Positions 25,477 through 30,157 of a stretch of DNA of 30,157 nt are shown in pieces. The position numbers were made by a program, and so were the translations under genes. Source of the DNA: CAJBLF01 sp964463255. Lineage in GTDB: Bacteria; Patescibacteriota; Gracilibacteria; Absconditabacterales; Absconditicoccaceae. The number at the start of each line of letters is the position of its first letter. Position 1 is the stretch's first letter. The stretch is from contig CAYXBC010000032.1 of assembly GCA_964463255.1 (NCBI GenBank), forward strand, positions 1 to 30,157, given 5' to 3'. The notes under the pieces were generated by a model. That model searched no databases. It was given only the letters and a program-made list of their open reading frames with translations, and was not told the DNA's origin.

Positions 25477-26622
25477 CTATTTATTCAATAATTTATTAAA
25501 TATTGTGGTTTCCTCAGTTCATTTTTTGACCTGCAGCATGAGATTGTGGATAATATTTTTCATATCTCCACCTGTGCTTGCAGAGGACCCCCTTATCTGC
25601 ACATATCCGCTCAAATATGTTTGTATATATTTATAATTATCCATATTTTTTTGGTATGATTTTGGACTTATGATATAGAGTGCATTAATAAAGAAATTTA
25701 TCATCTTATCGACGATAGGATTGAGAATAATATCACCACCTATCTGATTCATAAAAAATTTTTCTTTCTTTTGTTGAAATTGGTCATTTAAATCGGATCG
25801 GACGCTATTTTGTATATCCTGTATACTTTTTCCTGTATATTTTCCTATTACCTGAAATACTCACGATAGTTCCGGCGGTGCATAATATTCTATATTCCCC
25901 TCCAATATCTCCATGAGTGTACCCGTTCAAGATTGTTGCAGGGTAACCGCTGATTGAGGACCGATATTGATAAATGCCCCATTTCCAAGATCTATAACTA
26001 TCTTACCAGAATCTGTCGATGTTTGTGTTGCATAGCTTATCTGTGTTTTCTGTGAAAGATTTATATCTTGCTGTTGTAATGATTCTATTGGTATATCCTT
26101 GCTTCCCATAGCGTTTTTTATAGTCAGTATTCATTGATTACTTGTACCTTGTTTCATTATCTTTGATTTCTGTGAAAGGATGAAATCATTGATATTGGGT
26201 ATGGTGTCATATAAAGGAAGGACCCCTGTCATTACGACCAAAATTATCCCCAGACTTATTATCCCCACTAGGATGAAACGTATCCGGTGCCTTATATATG
26301 TCGTTGCCAATGCGACCAAAATCAATCAGAAGAGTAGTATATACTGTGTCTTGTCTAATCCTATAGTATTCCTAAAAAACATATCTCCTACCAGGAAAAG
26401 ATCGATTACTATAATTAGTATCATACAGAGTTTTGCTATCTTATTTCCTCATTGTAGTGCGAATATAGAGATTACTGATCAAAAGAATATTACCGTGATG
26501 ATTGGGTTCGTTTGTATCCATTCCCATACTATAGCTCCATTTCCTATTGAGAAAAAATAGGCATATATGAGTCATACACCTATTATTCACACCATAACGC
26601 CGAGCAATATCTTTTTGATCAT
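25477..26622 (-). CDS. polytopic membrane protein with FecR-like segment
   Basis: 381 aa, ATG at 26622, TAG stop, about nine TGA=Gly. Five or so helices fill residues 1-155 (including FILVGIISLGIILVVMTGV). After YDTIPNINDFILSQKSKIMK the exposed part holds ISYATQTSTDSGKIVIDLG and INIGPQSAVTLQQSGTGTLM. These resemble the FecR pattern of a glycine-rich strand with 'I..G..S.....' and an EILEGNIEYYAP step. The C-terminus is helical. It may sense or tether extracytoplasmic material; no sigma factor gene is near. It shares its layout with the 439-aa protein upstream. Confidence 0.7.
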
Positions 26623-26667
26623 TACTTCCTATAAAAGGATAAATCATTTTTCTCTGTATATACAAAA

Positions 26668-26700
26668 AAAATCCCTTTGCAAAGTGTTTTCAAGGAACCT
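26668..26700 (-). terminator. possible terminator between the trio's second and third genes
   Basis: On the minus strand a weak TCCTT/AAGGGA pairing and the palindrome CTTTGCAAAG precede eight T. The pairing is imperfect. Confidence 0.3.
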
Positions 26701-26713
26701 TTTTTATAAACTA

Positions 26714-26959
26714 TTATCTTATAACCTCATATTTCTCAATACCTGATTTTTTCAAAAGCATCTCTATTTTCCCTTTATTTTCTGCTTGATATTTGATGAT
26801 TACCCCTTTCTCTTGTGTTTTTTCTATTTTAGCTTCTTTGAGTGTATATGATTGGAGATAATTGATCCTCATAATCTCTGTAGCCGCTCATGATTTGAGT
26901 AATCCTGTTATAATCTGTCTGAGTTTTCTTGCATCGTTTTTATAAAAAAAAATAATCAT
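26714..26959 (-). CDS. small hypothetical protein
   Basis: 81 aa, ATG at 26959, TAA stop, one TGA=Gly. It reads MIIFFYKNDARKLRQIITGL, then GAATEIMRINYLQSYTLKEA and LLKKSGIEKYEVIR. Mixed alpha/beta, basic, no signal peptide. Not recognised. It lies 49 nt after the 439-aa gene and 91 nt before the 381-aa gene, all in one direction, so it is probably part of the same operon. Confidence 0.65.
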
Positions 26960-27008
26960 TATTTGTTATATTTAGTAAAAAATAATCATCATCTATTTTT
27001 TAGAGGTT

Positions 27009-28328
27009 TTATTTATTTTCTCATGTATTTACTGGTGCGCTGCCATATCCTTTCTTGAGTATCTCGGTAATTGATTTGCTTATATATTGTAGGTTATCGA
27101 TATACTTTGGAGGTACGCTATATGATGTTGTTATGGTGTTTTGGATTGTAGTGATGGATCATTGGAGTGTTTTCATCCTTTGTGTCGGATCCCCTGCTGT
27201 TTTTGTATAATCAGTAGAGAAACTCTGGTATACCGTCAATATCCTTTTTTCTAGTTTACTGAATGCTGTCTCAAAGATCTTTACGTCTCCTGCTACGAAT
27301 CCCTCTTCGATTGTTTTAAATTCTTGAGTTATTCCTTCTATAGACAGACTGCTGTTTACCTGTTCATCATACTCTGGATCCAATATTTTCTTCTCATCAA
27401 TATATTCATGCGCTATCTCTTTGGTTATATCATCTTTTATTTCTCTAGTCTGAGCTGTCTGTAATAAACTGAGTAATATTGTTTCTTCTCCACTTCAAAA
27501 ATCCATATTTCCTGATACCAATGAAAATGTTTGCGAAATATTTTTTTCCTGGATTGCTTGTGTGAAGTTGGATATGTTTGCAAAAATTTTGATATCATTG
27601 TCTTGGATATTTATGACCTGTTCTTTTGTGATTGTCGTACTCTTATTTTCATCATTATTTTGTGTTACCAGGATATTTGCACCGTTATTTTGGAAAATCT
27701 GGTTTTTTCCATTCTTAATAAATCTGAAATTGAGTTGTTGTGTCTTGTCCTGTTGTTTGATTGTTATGTCATTTATAGCAAGTTCTATATTCTGTTTACT
27801 ATTTTTGTCGCCTTCCATCTGGATGTAATTTCCATAGATCAGATTGAGTTTATAATTACCTGGAGTAGTATTTTGGATAATTAGTTTGGCTGGTCCTATG
27901 ATTTTGGACTGCGTCCCACTGTCGATTTCGAAGACTAGTTGTGCGCCTTCTTTGAGCAGGATAGTATCTCCATTTCCTATATTATTTGTTGTTGTCAAAA
28001 CTCAGTTATGCTCTATGAAAAAATTCCCCTTTCCTTCTATTACTTGTGCAATATAGTCCGCTTGTACGGTGTTGGTTGATGGTGAAGTCACCGCGAACCG
28101 GTTGTAGTCTTGGAAATTTCTCATATCCATGAAATAGACACCATATACCCCTAGGATAAGTACAACAAACACCATGGTATATATGAAATATTTTGCATGG
28201 ATGAAAGATGACCTCTTGAGTGATGGTCTCTGTGTTTTCTTATATAAAATACCCTGATAGAGATCTAATTTATCTATATCAGTGAATCTTATGTTTTTCT
28301 GTGCGTTGAAGAATTCCTGGAGTTTCAT
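27009..28328 (-). CDS. membrane-anchored FecR-domain-like protein
   Basis: 439 aa, ATG at 28328, TAA stop, four TGA=Gly. A cytoplasmic start of about 45 residues is followed by one helix (YFIYTMVFVVLILGVYGVYF, about 45-64). The outside part contains GNGDTILLKEGAQLVFEIDS and SKIIGPAKLIIQ, then LNLIYGNYIQMEG. This repeats the FecR theme: a 'G.......L..G..... ..I.GPA...' strand pattern and an LI.G.... step. The C-terminal 150 residues are helical and acidic. FecR proteins pass surface signals to a sigma factor in the iron-dicitrate system, but stand-alone FecR-domain proteins are common and of unknown role. An alternative start at 28403 would overlap the putative operator. Confidence 0.72.
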
Positions 28329-28383
28329 GATGATGACAATATACTGAAAATAAGCATTCCTAACACCCATATATACGAATAAG

Positions 28384-28416
28384 TAGACAATTTGTGACAA
28401 CAATGTACATTGTCTA
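28384..28416. promoter_or_regulatory. nested inverted repeats, candidate operator between divergent genes
   Basis: Outer arms TAGACAA (28384-28390) and TTGTCTA (28410-28416). Inside, partly overlapping the right arm, is a perfect 14-bp palindrome ACAATGTACATTGT (28400-28413). It sits between the 439-aa gene and the arsR-like gene. Confidence 0.5.
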
Positions 28417-28538
28417 TCTTACTTTAGGTTGACATTTGTATTTTTTAATTTTTTTACTTGCTAAAATATGCATAAAAATTCGATACTTTCTATGATGATG
28501 GTTCTTTGTTCTCTAGTTTTCACTTGCTTTCTTTCCTG

Positions 28539-28544
28539 TATAAT
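28539..28544 (+). promoter_or_regulatory. -10 element TATAAT before the arsR-like gene
   Basis: Consensus TATAAT 48 nt before the ATG at 28592; the -35 region is weak (TTTTCA at 16 nt). Confidence 0.4.
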
Positions 28545-28591
28545 GTAGTATCTGGAAAGTAGAGATGTTTATCTTATAATCATCTTTTCAA

Positions 28592-28849
28592 ATGATGGAT
28601 ACTATCTTCAAGACTTTGTCTGACAAGAATCGTAGAAGAATAATCCAGCTTTTGAAGCAAAAGGAAATGACGGTTTCCGAATTATTGACCCATTTCGAGA
28701 TTACGCAGGCATCGCTTTCGCATCATCTCGATGTCCTCAAAAGATCCAATCTGGTCTTGGATGAAAGGAGATGACAATTCATCTTCTATTCTCTCAACCA
28801 ACCGGTTTTCGAGGAAAGTGTGAATATGATACTGAACCTCCTTGTATAG
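28592..28849 (+). CDS. ArsR-family winged-helix regulator
   Basis: 85 aa, ATG at 28592, TAG stop, one TGA=Gly in the wing turn (DERRGQFIFYSL). TLSDKNRRRIIQLLKQKEMT, then VSELLTHFEITQASLSHHLD, is the ArsR helix-turn-helix (LSD..R..IL..L......V.EL.......S..SHHL..L). The short form has no extra metal-binding Cys pair (no ELCVCDL motif), so the signal may be other than As/Cd. It is a DNA-binding repressor; the dyad at 28384-28416 is a reasonable target. Confidence 0.9.
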
Positions 28850-28997
28850 ATTAATGAATAATTAATAGTGAATAATGGTGGAATTGCTCGTATAGACTAT
28901 TGTGGGATTATGATAGTTAATACTAAGATGTTACCAACATCGTTCATCCTCAATTATTCATCATTCATTATATTTTACCTATTAGTTAATCAGCATA

Positions 28998-29549
28998 ATG
29001 ATTATTACGATGTCTGGGAAAGCCGGGAGCGGTAAGGGTACCGTATCCAAAATACTATCAGAGAAATTATGATATACATATATATCCATAGGTAATATGA
29101 AAAGACATATCGCTACAGACATGGGTCTCACTATTTCCGAGTTTAACGCCTTATGAGAACTGCCCGAAAATAGAGAAAAATTTGATCTCAAATATGAAGA
29201 ATATCAGAAAAACTTAGATGTGAATTCTAAGGTTATTTTGGATAGTAGACTTGGATTTTATTGTCAGCAAAAAGCATTTAAAGTATATTTAGATGTTAGT
29301 GATGAAGAAGCTGCTAGAAGGATTTTTGGTGATAAAGAGAGAGTTTGAGATGCATATAATTCACTTCAAGCTGTCCAATCAGCTACAGCAAAAAGAAATG
29401 AAGATGATATAAAGAGATATAAAGAACTCTATAATATAGATCTTTCTGATAAAAAAAATTTCGACTTAGTCGTAGATACTGATTGAAAAACTCCTCAAAA
29501 TGTAACTGATGAAATTATTTTAGTATTTACTAACATTCAAAAAAAATAA
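28998..29549 (+). CDS. cytidylate-kinase-like P-loop kinase
   Basis: 183 aa, ATG at 28998, TAA stop, four TGA=Gly. MIITMSGKAGSGKGTVSKIL is the P loop of the CMP/AMP kinase superfamily (G.(A/P)GSGK(G/S)T). YTYISIGNMKR matches the substrate-binding segment and VILDSRLGFYC the Walker B-like strand. DEEAARRIFGDKERV is the lid with its Arg residues. The form is nearer to the archaeal-type/AAA_18 cytidylate kinase (about 180 aa) than to E. coli Cmk. It phosphorylates CMP/dCMP or a related nucleotide. It overlaps the next gene at TAATG, so the two are translationally coupled. Confidence 0.88.
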
Positions 29550-29959
29550 TGGAAAAAATGCGACCGTGTTTTTATAGAGTGAGTGCGAAAGCGCTTGTTT
29601 TGGATGACACAAGAACAAGGTTTCTTCTCATGAGAGAGGATAATGATATGCGAGATTTTCCTGGTGGATGACTTGATTTTTGAGAGGATCCGAAAGAAGC
29701 TATAATTAGAGAATTTAAAGAAGAAGCATGAATAGAGGTTACTTGGATAAGTGATACTTTATCATATTTCACTACATCAAAAAATGACGAACATGATGTT
29801 CGAATAGCTAATATTTTGTATGAAACTAAGCTTAAAAACCTAGAAATAACTCCTTCGAAAGAATGTCAGGAAGTGAAATTTGTGACAAAAGAAGAAGCAG
29901 TAAATATGAATCTTCGTTCCAATGTTGCTGCATTTTTAAAGCAATTCGTATCTTGATAA
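29549..29959 (+). CDS. Nudix hydrolase
   Basis: 136 aa, ATG at 29549 (overlapping the previous stop as TAATG), TAA stop. The Nudix box GGLDFGEDPKEAIIREFKEE followed by AGI fits GX5EX7REUXEEXGU; TGA codes three of its glycines, including the first and the last invariant ones. The last sense codon is also TGA (QFVSG). It hydrolyses a nucleoside diphosphate linked to another group, often damaged nucleotides; the substrate is unknown. Coupling to a nucleotide kinase suggests nucleotide pool care. Confidence 0.92.
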
Positions 29960-29983
29960 TCAGATATAAATATTATATCGTTC

Positions 29984-30009
29984 AATCAGTCTAAGGGCTG
30001 ATTTTTTTC
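29984..30009 (+). terminator. terminator of the kinase-Nudix operon
   Basis: AATCAG-tctaaggg-CTGATT stem followed by TTTTTTT, 25 nt after the Nudix stop. Confidence 0.85.
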
Positions 30010-30038
30010 TATCATAAAAATTTGACAAAAATATTCTG

Positions 30039-30132
30039 TTGCAGAATCAAGGTTACACTTTTATAAGTGAACATAGACGATATTTTTGGATGGGCGTTAG
30101 CCCATTCATTCCTAATCATCTATGTTTTCTTT
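30039..30132 (+). ncRNA. possible small RNA: promoter plus self-terminating hairpin
   Basis: TTGCAG, 17 nt, TATAAG (30039-30067) would start a transcript near 30074. That is the first base of a long hairpin: ATAGACGAT (30073) pairs with ATCATCTAT (30115) with one mismatch, and an inner stem ATGGGC/GCCCAT lies at 30090-30105. TTTTCTTTT follows. No gene is seen from 30010 to the window end. It could instead be a leader element of a gene outside the window. Confidence 0.4.
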
Positions 30133-30157
30133 TATTATTGTAATAATATTCCCGTAG

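Noticed and set aside
26441..26665. Minus-strand 74-aa frame starting MYIQRKM
   Set aside because: It overlaps the start of the 381-aa membrane protein in another frame and is hydrophilic without family features.

Overview
The window reads correctly only if UGA is glycine (translation table 25). TGA sits inside invariant glycine motifs: the Walker A loop of PilT, the GGGTGGHVFP loop of MurG, the Nudix box and the FTGG motif of SecF. Every gene whose end is visible stops at TAA or TAG. With TGA read as Gly, about thirty complete genes appear where a standard reading gives only fragments. This code is known from Candidatus Absconditabacteria (SR1) and Gracilibacteria (BD1-5), which are CPR/Patescibacteria with reduced genomes and often episymbiotic or predatory lives. 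I cannot tell which of the two lineages this is.

Layout. Positions 1-18595 are read entirely from the minus strand. From right to left the genes are an LCP-family wall protein, rnc (12 nt away), secF, an RluA-type pseudouridine synthase, two unrecognised coiled-coil-like proteins, a five-copy dyad array, an orphan HigA-like antitoxin, murG, a 901-aa secreted lamin-tail-domain protein, a four-helix-bundle protein, a polysaccharide pyruvyl transferase, a GIY-YIG nuclease, comEC, a DUF559 nuclease and a secreted SLH-type surface protein cut by the window edge. Positions 18912-25402 are read from the plus strand: pilT, two small unknown proteins, two TrbC/VirB2-like small membrane proteins, a four-helix membrane protein, a tRNA-like relic, tRNA-Gly(GCC), a 796-aa protein ending in a GH19-type lytic domain, and a 40-aa basic protein. 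A minus-strand trio (25477-28328) carries two membrane-anchored proteins with FecR-like segments. The window ends with plus-strand arsR-like, cmk-like and nudix genes and a possible small RNA.

The left 16.4 kb is full of two repeat families. One is a G-rich heptamer (GGGAAYA on the coding strand, a regular G3N4 pattern). The other is a 29-bp REP-like hairpin (ATTCCGGC...GCCGGAAT). They lie between genes and also inside comEC, the pyruvyl transferase and the LTD gene, where they are translated in frame. They also supply the stop codon and an identical GTRE tail to two unrelated proteins. None occur right of 16.4 kb.

Functionally the window covers cell-envelope building and surface display (MurG, LCP, SecF, pyruvyl transferase, SLH and LTD proteins), DNA uptake and pilus retraction (ComEC, PilT), RNA processing (RNase III, pseudouridine synthase) and a candidate wall-lytic enzyme. 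That fits a small host- or prey-attached bacterium that takes DNA from its surroundings. The most unusual items are the translated repeats, the helically phased dyad array beside the orphan antitoxin, and the tRNA-Gly-like locus with hairpins inserted in each arm.
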